A program made the translations under genes and the position numbers. A stretch of DNA of 64,000 nt from Fusarium oxysporum f. sp. lycopersici 4287. Taxonomy: Eukaryota; Ascomycota; Sordariomycetes; Hypocreales; Nectriaceae. Below are positions 35,152 to 47,136 of this stretch, piece after piece (within the stretch, counting starts at the first letter, position 1; each line of letters begins with the position of its first letter). The stretch spans positions 1,257,467-1,321,466 of the forward strand of contig NC_030996.1 of the NCBI RefSeq assembly GCF_000149955.1, read 5' to 3'. The notes below the pieces were generated by a model. That model had not been told where the DNA came from and did no database searches. It saw nothing but the letters and a program-made list of their open reading frames with translations.

Positions 35152-36702
35152 TCAGCTGACATCACAAACCCATTGAACGATCTCCTTGCCCATGTGAAGC
35201 ACCAACTTCTCATAGTGCGATCCGTTGTCAGCGAAAATGCTACAATGTGCTCCAACTTCATCTGTGCCCTCCATGGAAATGCGCACCCACATAGGATCAG
35301 CCTCCGGCGGAAGGATGCAGAATGTGCGCCCCTCATCCGGTTTTACCGCAACTTGCCTGTCCACTTGACCTTCGTCAGTCAGTCGTTCTTCTTCGGAATA
35401 CGTGTGACTTTCTGGAGCACCTTGAAATAGTGATAACAGACATCCAAAGAACTCCACTAGGTTTGACAAGAGCGCGCTGAAGCAATGCAAAAGATTGGTA
35501 GGCTGATATGGTCTCAAGCGATGGCCGAGAGGTCTGTATGCCTCGTTGGTCTTTCGTTCTTGCAGACACAGAAGATCAGTGGCGGATTGCTCGTAGTGCC
35601 CTAGGCTCTCCACCTCGGTGCTCCAAATATCAGAATCTCGGAAGAGGTCACCTAACCTGTGGTCTTTTCCAGCTTGCTCAAAGAATCGTTCTTTGTCTGT
35701 GGCTCCATTACCCCATGAAGAGACTTTTGACCGCCAACAATACTGTCGTGGTGTGCAGGATGTGAAGAAATTCAGAAACCGGATTCTTTGTCGCCTTCCA
35801 AGATCTCCTGATTGCGCAATTTGCTTTTCGTATGCTGGGAAAGACTCATTGTAGCCCTCAAGAGCTCGTAGCTCGTGATACCTAAGCCTCAGTGTCCAGG
35901 GTCGCCTTAGACAGCGTCCATATGCCCAGTGGGAAGCAAAGGAGGCAATAGTTTCATGTGACCAACACTGGAGGCCGCTGTTCCAAACTGACTGCATAAG
36001 TTCGGGCTCAGATGGTAGTCTATTCGGCCATACTTGGTTGTCGTTGAAGAAGGGGGGATTGAAGCCCGCATCTACTAAAGATGCGGATGGAATAGTTGGT
36101 AGAAGTCGAGACGATGAGGAGTCCGACTCAAGCAATTGAGCCTTTGTTTCGATTTCTGTATGTTTAGGGCGGAACAGAGAGATGATGCCAGGAACGATAA
36201 TGCCGGGGTTCAGGCCCAAGAAGGGACAGTCCAACGATATTGTGCCGATTATAGAATGGCGTTGCTGGTGATCCAAACTGAGAGATTCTTTCTACAGTTA
36301 AAATTAGTAAAGACTTGAATTTCAATTAGAGGAGGAACTTACTAGCTGAGCAGCTCGAGCAGCCAAAAAGCCACCCAGGGAGTGTCCTACCAGAATGACA
36401 TCTGTTTGGGAGTTCTCGTGTGGCTGAAGCCAGCGGCTGAAATTTTCTACCGCAATATCCATGGAATTACGTGTTTCGTACTGAGGGTAGATCTTTGAAA
36501 AGACGACGTAGGTATCTCTGAGGGCTTGTTTGAGAAAGCTATGGACGTGAGAAGGGAACTGACTGAATGACTCTTCAGTCCCGCAAAACCCATGGATGTA
36601 TATGACAATCAACTTCCTCTTATCAGTCCCGAGGTCAGAACCATTAAAAGATTGAGGTAACAGTATAGGTGAGGGTTCACCAGACTCAGCGTAGGAAGCC
36701 AT
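35152..36702 (-). CDS. alpha/beta-hydrolase (DUF676-like serine esterase)
   Basis: Exons 36702-36343 and 36291-35152 join in phase 0 (51-nt intron GTAAGT...TGTAG) to 499 residues. The N-terminus has IVIYIHGFCGTEESF (oxyanion-type HG region) and the nucleophile elbow VILVGHSLGG near residue 110. This is followed by SLDCPFLGLNPG, as in fungal DUF676 lipases/esterases, where an aliphatic or acyl-ester bond is cleaved in the cytosol. No signal peptide is seen. The C-terminal half contains PHTEIETKA-like charged sequence, YHELRALEGY, and an ending with HYEKLVLHMGKEIVQWV. That ending fits the His-bearing tail of the fold, although the catalytic Asp and His were not assigned with certainty. The substrate is unknown. 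Confidence 0.82.
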
Positions 36703-37317
36703 CTGGTTCGAGCTGAGTGCAGACTTAGCACAAGTCTAAGTCTCTGACACTACCCAGCCTAGTGAAAGTAGGTTGGCCACGAAAGAAGTATCTAAAGAAT
36801 TTCGCGCAAACATGGGTCTGATTCATTTTGTTAAACATAGATCAGGAGTCGCGTTTGGCATAGTCCCTTGTACGCCGTCGATAACGTTTGGACATTCGGC
36901 TTACCCCGAGTCTAATTCAGAAACGGGACGCACGTTTCAGAGGCTAGATTGATTGGCGCCAGCCTCGTATTTGCTCACTACCTGACGTCGCCACATATTC
37001 CAGAGCTCCTTCCCCTGTAGTCTCCACATTGTAATCTTAATACATTTCTCCATTGTCTCGATACTGAGGCGCACCTTGAAGTTGGGGCTATGTCGTAGAT
37101 AGCTCGAAAACGAGATTGCGAACCCACGAATGGCCGATTCGACTTCACGTTAAGAATACGAACTTGTGCCAAGTCAACACTGGATACCTGCGACAGCCAA
37201 GGGAAGACCTCAGTATGGAGACCACCTACGACCACAAGACCTATCATTCCCAACTGCAGGCTCATCGTCGTTCTTTCATCGCTTCACTTCAGATTAAAGC
37301 GCTGTACCTTTAATGTC
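36703..37317. other. intergenic, no confident gene
   Basis: 615 bases. A minus-strand frame at 36978-37265 begins with a signal-like hydrophobic stretch but has no partner exon or motif, so it is not called. The region may hold the missing 5' part of the tannase relic in unrecognisable form. Confidence 0.4.
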
Positions 37318-37800
37318 ATGTCCAGCACTGACGCCGGCCTTAGGACAAAGCCAGGAGCCGTAACCCTAGAGCCCGATGACTGGGCCATGATTTCAGAGGG
37401 CAATGTCGACCTCTGCAACCTTCAGAACTTTGGCGCGGTATCGTTCTACGACTAAGCCGTCCTTTTCAATGCCCTGACAAAGGACTTCTACAGAGAACAG
37501 CATGATTACGCCTACTAGAGTGGCTGTTCAATAGGTCGCAGGAAGGGTCTACCTCGATGACTAGAAGGGCACTTTCGCCAGCGCGCCCGCCATCCATCTA
37601 CCTCAGAGCTTTGGTCTACACTTTGGGGACCCATGTTACCGTAATACAGCAGCGTGGCCAGTTCCCGCGATCCTGCGAGTTTGAACGTATAAATGGCCAA
37701 GTGCGATCCCCTCAACGGTCTTGTCGACGGGCTCGTTTTTGACGACCCCGCCGGTCAGTCCAAGCCTCTTACGCTGGTGAGGCAGTCCTCCAACTACTCT
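37318..37800 (+). pseudogene. tannase / feruloyl esterase relic
   Basis: The plus strand reads SSTDAG, then DDWAMISEG and NFGAVSFYD, then HDYAY and SGCSIGRRKGL, then CDPLNGLVDGLVFDDP. In order, these correspond to the tannase/feruloyl-esterase family segments around the catalytic Ser (usually CS-T-GGRQG) and the Ca-site segment ACD-x-DGVxDGV. Stops interrupt the frame at 37453, 37516, 37558 and 37642, and the last segment is one frame over. The 5' and 3' thirds of the gene are missing or unrecognisable. Intact members are secreted esterases of about 500-550 residues that release gallic or ferulic acid from plant polymers. This copy cannot encode a working enzyme. It lies next to GH43 and GH3 genes, consistent with a former plant-wall locus. 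Confidence 0.75.
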
Positions 37801-38641
37801 AATACAGGACATATGGCTATTGTCAGCCGTTTCCCAGTTTGATCTTCCAATCTCAGTACTTTGCATCCACGTCCCAGCACATATAGCTTGCGAAATATCT
37901 CAAGAATATGGTGCCGGGAATTTAAATTGAATAAATAATGATAGGATTTCAATTGAAAACTGTTATATCTACATTGATATTCAAATCATAATGTGCGACG
38001 CCGTAGTAAAATCACGACTCCTACGGAGAAGCGTCTTTTTTTTATCTTGTTCCCCGTCTTAGTTTTACCACTACTATTACAGGAGTCAAATCGGAGAGAA
38101 ATGGAAAAGGACCTTCATATCAGGTACCGTTTGTCAATGTATCATTGATGCATGGCCTAGACTTTGTGTAAACACCCTCAATATCTGGGCAAGACAAACT
38201 AGGAGATCAGCTACAAGGTGGGGGGAATGAGGTTAGGCACGACAGAATGTAAAATTAGCCGCCAGGCAAACTCTCTTGATTTCTTCCGACTTTCCCGGTT
38301 ACTATGCGGCGGCATTTCGGCCACAGGGGAGACGCGTTCTCTGGTCCGCTAACTTCTTCGGTGAAGAAGCAATGGCTCTTGGGTACGAGTACGATTGCTT
38401 TCCGCGCTCGCTCAAAACCCGACTCGCTGACCGCGAGTAACCACACTTTACCCGTAAGAGGGAGCACTAAAATACTGGGATGTTATTCCTTTTACCAATG
38501 CCTGGGACAGTGGCTAGGCAGACTAGACAGATCCTGATGATCATCAACAAGGTATATTTGACGTTCTCTTCGCGACGTCTGCCTGTTATCTTTTCACTAG
38601 CCCATTACAGCCTTTTTATCTCTTATCCACAGTACCTTACC
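37801..38641. other. intergenic, upstream of GH43 gene
   Basis: About 840 bases with no gene seen. The frame continuing upstream of ATG 38642 (to 38480) is in-frame leader without family resemblance; the signal peptide begins at 38642. Promoter elements for GH43 are expected here. Confidence 0.45.
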
Positions 38642-40441
38642 ATGACTCTCTTGGTGTCACTTCTCGTGTCATGGCTCGCCTTGGTGAGTGGGCAGACCAT
38701 TTCCTATGGCCTTTCGACCTACACAAACCCAACTCTGTCTGGATGGAACTCTGACCCAAGCTGCGTCTTCGTCGCCGAGTGGGACTCGACTTTCTTCTGT
38801 TCCACGTCATCCTTCATGGCCTATCCAGGGCTTCCAGTCTATGCCTCTAAGGACCTCATCAACTGGAGACATATCGGCAATGCCTTGGTTAGACAGTCGC
38901 AAATGCCCAAGATGGAAAGTCGTAGCATAGGACAACAAGATGGCCCATATGCTCCAACTCTGAGATATCGCGACGGGCGTCTCTATCTGACAACCACTTA
39001 CTTTCATCTGGGTACGGGTCAGTACCCTGAGGTCAAGATTGTAGTATATACCACCTCAAATCCATATGAATCTACTTCTTGGAGCGATCCAGTCATCATG
39101 CAGACCTCTGGGCTTGATCCCGACATATTCTGGGATGACGACGGCCAAGCATATATGTCATATGCCACTATTGGTATACAGCAAGCCCCGGTCAACCTGA
39201 CTGATGGCACTGTTGGTCAACCAATCAATATTTGGAATGGTACTGGTGGCCGAAATGCGGAGGGACCTCACATCTACAAAAAGGACGGTTTCTACTATCT
39301 GATGATTTCAGAGGGCGGGACAGAGCTAAACCACTCTGTTACCATATCTCGCTCAACAACGGTTACTGGCCCGTACAACAGCTATGTTAAGAATCCAGTC
39401 CTAACAAACAGGGGTACCAAAGAGTATTTCCAGACAGTTGGGCATGCAGACTTGTTCCAAGATAAGTCCCAAAACTGGTGGGGAATGGCGCTGGCAACGC
39501 GGTCGGGACCTCAGTTCGAAATCTATCCGATGGGTAGGGAAACAGTGCTTTTTCCGGTCTATTGGGGAAAGGGCAAGTGGCCGGAGATGCAGCCTGTCCG
39601 AGGTCGTATGAAAGGCCCCCTTCCGCCCAAGTCTAAGAGGCTACCGGGCTCTGGACCATTCTACACCGACGCAGAGCACATCGACTTCTCTAGCGGAATC
39701 CCGTCTAGCTTCGTCACCTGGAGGCCTCAGTGGCGTACTCCATCCCTGTTCTAGACTTCTCCTCAAGGGCATAAACAAACCCTTTGTATCACGCCGTCTC
39801 GTGCCAATCTTACAGGTGATAGCACCTTTGACCCGGATAACGATGGACTTGCTTTTGTTGCTCGGAAGCAGACAAGCACCCTCTTCCAATTTAGTGTCGA
39901 CTTGCTCTTCTCGCCTGAGGTTCAAGAGGAAGAAGCTGGTGTCACTGTCTTCCTGACTCAACTACAGCATTTGAGTTTAGGCGTCGTCAATCTTGTTTCT
40001 TCTCATGGCAAGCTCACCCCACACCTCCGCTTCCGAATCGAGGCATCTGGGAAACCAGGCATAGATACGCCGAAAGCAAAGGTGCTTCCCATCCCATCAG
40101 ACTGGGAGGGCAGCGTCATCCGCCTTACCGTCTCAACCCCTGATGATAAGACCTTTGCTTTCTCCGCCTCATGCACTAAGGGTGCAGCTACGAAAATGGA
40201 GCTCGGTCAAGCCAGTGGAAATATTGTCAGTGGTGGAAGCGGTCCTTTCACAGGTTAGATCACTACTAGCCAATACATAAAATCTCAGATTAAGCTAACT
40301 CTTGTAGGCACTTTACTTGGAGTGTATGCTACGAGCAATGGTGGGAAAGGTGTCACACCTGCCTACTTTAGTCGATGGACATATTTGCCTATATCACAGA
40401 AAGTCGCTGAAGGTGACGAGACCTACGTGGGCAATAATTAG
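38642..40441 (+). pseudogene. secreted GH43 glycosidase (beta-xylosidase/arabinofuranosidase type) with one in-frame TAG
   Basis: The gene starts with signal peptide MTLLVSLLVSWLALVSG. The catalytic five-blade domain shows the three acidic positions expected for GH43: Asp in SDPSCVFV, Asp in GLDPDIFWDDDG and Glu in NAEGPHIY. TAG at 39752-39754 ends the first frame after 370 codons. The identical frame resumes at once with TSPQGHK and continues through the C-terminal beta-sandwich (FDPDNDGLAFVARKQ, AGVTVFLTQ) to 40253. A 54-nt intron follows, and then a last exon, 40308-40441. The whole would be about 580 residues, the normal two-domain length. Truncation would leave the catalytic domain but remove the sandwich domain. 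The stop fits CAG to TAG; it could also be an edited or read-through codon. Confidence 0.8.
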
Positions 40442-41014
40442 AATAGGAGGAAGGTATGCTAAACAGATAATTGAATCGATATCTTGAGTTAGATGTTGTA
40501 GTGTATCCTCCTTCGAGGTTCTGTCTCATAGCATGAGACGGCGTTATCCCATACGCAACATTGACCCGTCACGTATCCGACCCTCGCCGAGACCCCTAGG
40601 ACCTGCAATGCATCACCTTACTCTACGAATGACACAACGTAGATAGGAGTTCACAAGAAAATCATGTAACATGGAGCTAAAGATAAATAACACGATGCGG
40701 CCCTAACTCTAGAGTAGCTTGAAGATTAAGGGTTTCGCTGGTTGCCGCGCTTGTCTAAATATTGAGCTAGATGTGTTATTTTCAATTAAGACCTGTTGCT
40801 GAGAACTTACAATAACCCACACAACTTAGATCGCGCTTGTTGCATCGAGCCGGGGGTGAGTATGGAAAAGGTCGGAAAAGAGTCAATTTCTAAGTCATAG
40901 AGAATCTGATCAGCCACCCGAGTCCCGAACTTGACCAGTCACTACTACAGTAAGCACTTTCTTCGGGTTCCCACGATGCTACCGCCTCATTGTAATTTGG
41001 CTCCTGATACAATT
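40442..41014. other. convergent intergenic spacer
   Basis: 573 bases between the 3' ends of the GH43 and GH3 genes; nothing else recognised. Confidence 0.5.
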
Positions 41015-43498
41015 TCACCCCAATACAGATATCTTATTTTTGGCTCGGAGATCACGAGAACTGAATCCACCAGAAAAGGTAAAGGTACCTTCGGGGATGA
41101 CCCATTGGCGTGTAGCCTCGTCCCAGAAACTAAGGTCCCTTCTCTGGAGAGGAAGAACAACCCTCTTAGCCTGTCCAGCCTTGAGATGCACCTTATCAAA
41201 GCCCCTCAGAACTCGCATTGGGGTACCGGCTGGGGTTGTGTCTTGGGGGAATGACACGTATAACTGAGGCACTGCATGTCCGTCCCTGTCACCAGTGTTG
41301 CGCACCTCGACGGTTACCGCACCTGCTTGTCCCCAAAGATCATTCCATCCTCCCGGCGCCTTGCCTTTGGACTCATCTACATGAGCTCCAATGCCGGCAG
41401 CTACATCAACGGTGAGTTCTGTTGACATCTCATAGGTGGTGTACGAGAGGCCAAAACCGAACTCGTACTGAGGTACAATGTCCATGGCGTCAAAATGTCG
41501 GTAATCTATAAATTGACCTTCTGTGTAATCAACTGACCACTCATCAGGATTGGTGGATGGCTCAGTTAGGTTGAAGATTGGCCCACCGTAATCGCTCGTG
41601 TTCCTGGGGATAGTGTATGGTAAACGGCCAGCGGGCTCCGCCTCACCCCAGAGAACATCCACGATGGAGTTACCGATTTCTTCTCCGGGGTACTGAGCTG
41701 ACAGAATAGCCGTTACATTCTCGTTGTCGGCCCAGGGCATTAAGACTATACCCGGACCGTTGACAATAACAACAGTATTAGAGCACAAGGACGCAACGCT
41801 CTCGACCACCTTGGTGGCATTCCAATCAAGGTCCAGCGACTCTCTATCCCGGCCCTCTGCCGCAAATGCCTTTAGGAAGACCAGACAGACATCAGGTATC
41901 GGGTAGATAGACCTGAACTTGCCATCGATGATGTCCTTGTGTTCCAGAAGGGCCTGGACCCGGCCACCCTGTTTTCGCGCACGTTCTCGAATTGCGTCCA
42001 ACGGCGCGATAAGCTCGGTGTGGCGGACAATGCCAGAACCGCCTCCCTGGTCGAGAGTGCCCACTTCGTAGGATATAGACGCGTTCTCATAGTCAAAATA
42101 GACGGACCCGATGGTTGGGTATGGCGCCCCATTTCCAAAGACCCCAATATCCTTTTCGTTCTCCAGGGGCAGTGTTCCGTTGGTATTCTTGAGTAGCACA
42201 GTGGCAGCGGCACCCAATTCCCGAATAACCTTGGCGTGATCACCTCGAACATCGCGTGCAGGTACGGGCTTGATCGCGAACTGAGGGTTGTTGTAACCAA
42301 ACTGATTGACGCTTAGGGCAGTGGCGGAAGCAGGATCCAGGGCAGGGAAATCCTCATGTTGATGTAGAAAGAAGTATGGCGTCAGGACTCTCTCGACCAT
42401 ATCATTGAGGCGACTTGTTGTCACATTATCATCGTTAACTGCATCTAGAAGGTAATTGCCAAAATACGAGGCACCATAGTCGGCACTGATAGGTCCTGGC
42501 ATCTCGAGGTCGAGTCCTGCGTTGGCGAAGGAGGCTGTGCCATGTGTCGCATACCAGTCGGAAACGACGTAGCCCGGAAAGGCGAGTTCATCCTTCAGTA
42601 TCGAAAGCAAGTGATGGTTCGCGCAGGAATAGGTCTGATTCACTCTGTTGTAGGAGCACATCACGCTGACAGTACCAGCTTTAACAGCGTCAGCAAAAGG
42701 CCAAAGGTACATCTCATGTAATGTACGTTCGTCAATGTTGGAGCTCAAAGCATTGATGACGGTTCCATCCTCCTCAGTGGTCTGTGTGCGCTGTGTTTCC
42801 TGTTCGTTTCCAATGAAATGCTTTGAGCACGCTTGTACACCAACAGATTGTATACCAGACACGGACGCATGCATAGCGACGCCAGAGAGATAAGGGTCAG
42901 GGCCGAAACCCTCCCAGTTTCGCCCGCCAAGAACACTACGGCCCATAGGACCACAGGATGGCCTGCCATTGAATTAGCACATGTATTACCTCGACAGGGT
43001 GAAAGTTGCAATGACTTACCCAAGAAATACGTGTGCACCTTTGGCCCTAAACTCTTCTCCAATGGCAACGGCACGTTCATAGATAAGCCGTTTATCCCAA
43101 GTTGCAGCTGCAGTAAGGCCAGAGGAGAAGACGCTCACACCGTCTGACCTAGCATATCCAGAAGGGCCATCGGAAAAGCATATACCCTGGAATCCGAGCC
43201 TTTCGACTTTCCCAATTGTGCCAACACATGCCGGTCCGTCTCTGCGATAGCCGCCGGTAGCGATGCCAATCTTCTCAGTCGTATTGAGCTGTGCTATAAA
43301 GGCTCGGGCTTGGTCAGAAGCATTTTTCCATGCTTTCCCCATTGATTAGCCTCTTTACTCGACTGAGAACAGGAGAGAACAAGGACTCCATATGCGCAGG
43401 TACTTACAAGATGCTGGCTTCTGACTTAGCAGTGTCGCAGAAGTGGGGGAGACGAGAGCAAGGCCTGCAAGGCTTATCCACAAAGTTGGGGCATACAT
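41015..43498 (-). CDS. GH3 beta-glucosidase-like enzyme, 5' end problematic
   Basis: Exons 43342-43020 and 42962-41015 join in phase (57-nt intron) to 756 residues. They include GICFSDGPSGYARSDG, GPMGRSVLGGRNWEGF, KHFIGNEQETQR and the nucleophile Asp in VVSDWYATHG. EGRDRESLDL and a C-terminal fibronectin-III-like domain (GFDKVHLKAGQAKRVVLPL) follow. Together this is the full GH3 layout for releasing terminal beta-glucose or xylose. A likely signal-peptide exon begins at ATG 43498 (MYAPTLWISLAGLALVSPTSA) and ends at a GTAAGT donor. However, the frame leading into 43342 meets TAA five codons before GKAW. Either one base is extra in the GGGG run at about 43338-43341, or TAA arose from CAA, or an unseen splice exists. 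Without that exon the enzyme would lack a secretion signal. Confidence 0.82.
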
Positions 43499-45316
43499 TG
43501 TGTAACGGAGGATCTTGGTCTTGGTTTTCTGAGTGGAGGACAGAGATACAGACGCTTGTTGCTCATTATATCTTCTGTTGGCTATCAATTCGTGCTGATT
43601 ATACCCTTTTATACATCTTAGTCCATGTAGCTTCCTGCCTGAATACGTTTAAAGCGCGGGGTAAACGACCATCTGGATAAATAACTATGTCAATTTCCCA
43701 AAATGCGACGATTTTACTTTACTTGCTGTCGCGGTAGGGGAGAGGGGAAGTATTTACATCCCCTTAAGGTAATGTCCCTTGGTAAATAAGCACAGTTTAG
43801 ACTATAGTGACCTGAGCTTTACCTCGTATTCCTATTTTAACACTTTACTGGGCTTCGCTTAGATCTGGATCCACAGTTCGGGTTATTGGTATCTAAACGA
43901 GGTCCTTTAACCATCGTAAACGAAAGCCAGGTTTTACAATTGAGTCTCGTTTAGAGAAACGAACATGATCCGAGGCTTTATACCTTTTTCCTTGATCAAA
44001 GCCCCCTTAATCATACTATGCCGGTACGAGGCAGAACGGAAGATAGCTGCTGTAGTTGAGCATCTGAGTAGCAGGTGGCGAAGGCGGCATATTCCCGTTT
44101 AGACGCTAGAACAGGAACGGGAACCCGGTCGCGTGTCTATTACAAACGGGTTTCTCGACCTTGTGGAAATCTGCTTGAAAGGATATAACTCTTCAGGGTA
44201 TATCAAAGACTTGGCTTGTTCTCGAAGCGATCATTAATCAGAGGTTACAATCACAGGTCAAGGGAAAAACCAGAGGGCTTTGCTACAGGAAACTCAGAAT
44301 CTAATAGTATAATCCGCCATGGCAAGTTTAGATCTCAATAATAGTAAATAGCGTTGCATTTTAATAATATATAAGGTCCTTTACTCTTGGTTATAATTAG
44401 GGACGGAGAAAGTACGTTGCGAACATGCGTTATCTGATGTAATCGTGCCCAGACAATTAGACTACCCTACAGACCCAGAGCTTCCAGTAGACAATTGCAG
44501 ACAGGCGGTATTTGTTTCAAGCTTTCCATATCCCTAGGTTCCTTGTCGATGGCTTCTCATTAGAAGAAACAAGCTCATTTTTGGCTCTTGTTTGCCCAAT
44601 GACGTGCGGTTGAGACCTGGATGATTGAAGCCAAGTTTTGAAGAGCACATGCTTGCCCGCCAATCTCCAGGCCATAACTTCATTGGTGGACAATCGATGG
44701 CAGCCGAGGCTGGTCTCACGATGAGAAGTACATGTTGTCCTCCATAATTTTGGTCGTGAAACAGGTATTTTTGATCTAGCGGCTCCAAAGCTAAACCCAA
44801 CAGAGGAGCTCAGAGTAAGCTTCTGCGCCACGAAAACGATCGACGTCCCGAATTGCCCTCTCGACTGCGATGTAATAACGCTCCTGCATGAAAACCCAGA
44901 TTTTGGTGGCACTAGCTACGTAGTCGATACATCACTGTGGCGTAAGATCTCCACTGTGACCACTAAAGAGGCGAGAATGACAGGGCGTCTGAGATTTTGA
45001 GTGACAGAATTAGAGTACGGTCAAGGATCAAAACCATCGATAGATCTGGCAGATTCAGGTACATGGAAAAGGTAAATTGGTTGCATGTTAAAATACATCG
45101 TCATAGATCTTAGATCGTAGTAAATTGTGCAAAAAATGACGAACGATGACAGCATGAGCCACATACGCTGCCAAGGACTGTGGCATGAGCTCATTGATCT
45201 GCCAGAGCTATTAAGAGAGAGCTCTACAACTTATTTGAACCACAAGAATTCTGACACTTGACTTCGAATCTACTCTCGCATCACTCAAATCATATCAAAA
45301 TCTTCACCTATTTACA
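43499..45316. other. 1.8-kb gene-free stretch, partly AT-rich
   Basis: No supportable gene. 43680-44430 has many TA-rich words and no long frame, suggesting old repeat sequence. The minus-strand frame 44517-44912 has no motif. The final 100 bases lead into the plus-strand gene at 45317. Confidence 0.45.
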
Positions 45317-46194
45317 ATGGCATCTGAACTTCCTCCCAACGCCCTTGGCAAATTGGCCTCATCCGTCAAGAACATCGTGACAGGTGTTCCATTGGAAGAT
45401 CAAAACGAAACCAATGCCCCAGCCACCAAGCAAGTCGACAAGAGCCTCGACAAGACTGTCGACAAGACCGTCGAGACAACTGACGATGCCACCATTCACA
45501 AGGAGAAGCAAGCTCCCGTTGTGCACGAAGACGTCAAGTCTCACGAGCATGAGAAGGTTGATACTGAAGTCGATCACGAGGTCCACCAGGACCATTACCA
45601 TACCACCATCCAGCCAGTCAAGGACAAGAATGTCCTGCCCACCAAGCATGTCTACAAAGAGAATGAAGTCGAAGAGGAGATCGACCACCGCAATAACGAG
45701 GCTAAGATGAAGGCCAAGGAAGAAGCTGCTAGGATCAAGAACGAGAAGAACGTTGAGGACACTACTCACTCAAGAGAGTATGCTCCCACGAAGGAGCATG
45801 AGCACATTCACCAGTAAGTACCAAGTTGCCGCCCCCCCTTTTCATGTACCGGAATCTTACATATTGTCCCAGCCATCTCCACGAGAATATTCAGCCCGTG
45901 ATCGAGAGAGAAACCGTCCAACAGAAGGTCATCCACACTACAAATCACATCCACGAGAAGGAGCAACTCAACGACGAATACCACGAGGCCACTGTTGCTC
46001 CCGCAATCTCCCTGGACGAGTTCAAGAACGGCGGTGCCAAGACTGGAACTACTGTCACCAAGGACATTGAGATGCCAGTCTCTGGCGTCAAGGCCACAGC
46101 AAAGAAGAGGGAAGCTCTCGGAGACGTGGATGTCGAAGAAGGTTCCAAAGTTGGTAAGTCAAAAGTCACCCTGAACCAGAAGCCTATGAAATAA
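45317..46194 (+). CDS. His/Glu/Lys-rich hydrophilic repeat protein (fungal 'allergen'-type, LEA-like)
   Basis: Exons 45317-45813 and 45873-46194 join in phase (59-nt intron GTAAGT...CCCAG) to 272 residues. The protein has no signal peptide or membrane segment and is strongly hydrophilic. Landmarks are KQAPVVHEDVKSHEHEK, VDHEVHQDHYHTTIQP, EHEHIHHLHENIQPVIE and ETVQQKVIHTTNHIHE. This phased His/Val/Glu pattern is shared by a conserved fungal family often labelled allergen in annotations. A function is not established; stress or desiccation protection is suggested by its LEA-like composition. The C-terminus has VSGVKATAKKREALGDVDVEEG. Two lysine-rich heptads (KSLDKTVDKTVETT) suggest an extended or coiled structure. 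The allergen label is from family convention, not from evidence here. Confidence 0.85.
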
Positions 46195-47136
46195 CAAATT
46201 ACTCAGAATCAATCTAGTGAAAAGGAAGAGAGGGTCTTCCTGTACAGTAATTGACTGTAAATGCTCATGCCATCGATGAATAAGGCATCACGAAGAAGAA
46301 TTGTATTAATAGGACGGAGTTAGGATATCTATTTATAGTGCTTTGGTAGCGAATGAACAGTGCCTGACTGAAGCAAGTAATCCTTTCGCGGCGATGTGAT
46401 ATGTTTCTTCGCCAGCCCAATATATGCACGTGTAACTTGGTACATGTGTATCTGCATATGTTTCAGCGAGGTCGAATTCAGAGTTTTTGCGCCACTTTTT
46501 ATGAGTACATCTGGAAAGCGAGTTCGTGAGTCAATATTTCTTTTTGAGCAGCACCTGGGGATCCAATAAGCACTACATGAAAGTGATACTCGTATCTGCG
46601 ACCCAGCAGGATCTGCTGTTATAAACTCTCTATATATTGGTAAGTCGGAGTATGTGTTTCATGCCGTGAACTACCTGACGTCCAGAAGCTCATGTCGTTT
46701 GACTTGGGCTCCTATCCGAGGACAACTTTGCAGTGAGCACTTGCTGATCACCTGCAATACCTAGTCCTAATTACACAGCCAGCGACAGGTATAAGCTCTC
46801 AATTTAAAATCAGGTTCCGTGGCCAGCCTTGATATATGCAGATTCGGGCCTTCTGACATAATAAGACCAAAGCGATGAGTCGAACCCTTATCACGCTGTC
46901 CGGGGCAGGTTTCTGATGTGACAAATTCATGCTGGAACCAAATTGAACTCTGGAACTGGCACGTATCATGTCAGTGTTCTTTTTGGTCACTTTCCACTTC
47001 GTTCGAGCTTAAATTACATGATGCTGTCCCCCAATCCGCAGAAGGATGCGCATCCAACAAAGATTGTTATACGTACAGATTCAAGCACTGAAATGGCAGA
47101 CTTCAGCACACCGCTTACAGCTCTGAGAGCCACTGA
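46195..47136. other. intergenic and unresolved 5' part of the adenylate-forming gene
   Basis: About 940 bases. The upstream exon(s) and start codon of the next gene must lie toward its right end. A frame from 46943 overlaps but is out of phase with the recognisable protein. No other gene is seen. Confidence 0.4.

Noticed and set aside
36978..37265. 95-codon minus-strand frame with a signal-like start
   Set aside because: Lies upstream of the tannase relic on the opposite strand and has no partner exon or motif.
38480..38641. In-frame extension upstream of the GH43 start
   Set aside because: Has no family resemblance, and a proper signal peptide begins at ATG 38642.
44517..44912. 131-codon minus-strand frame
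   Set aside because: No domain resemblance; surrounded by AT-rich noncoding sequence.
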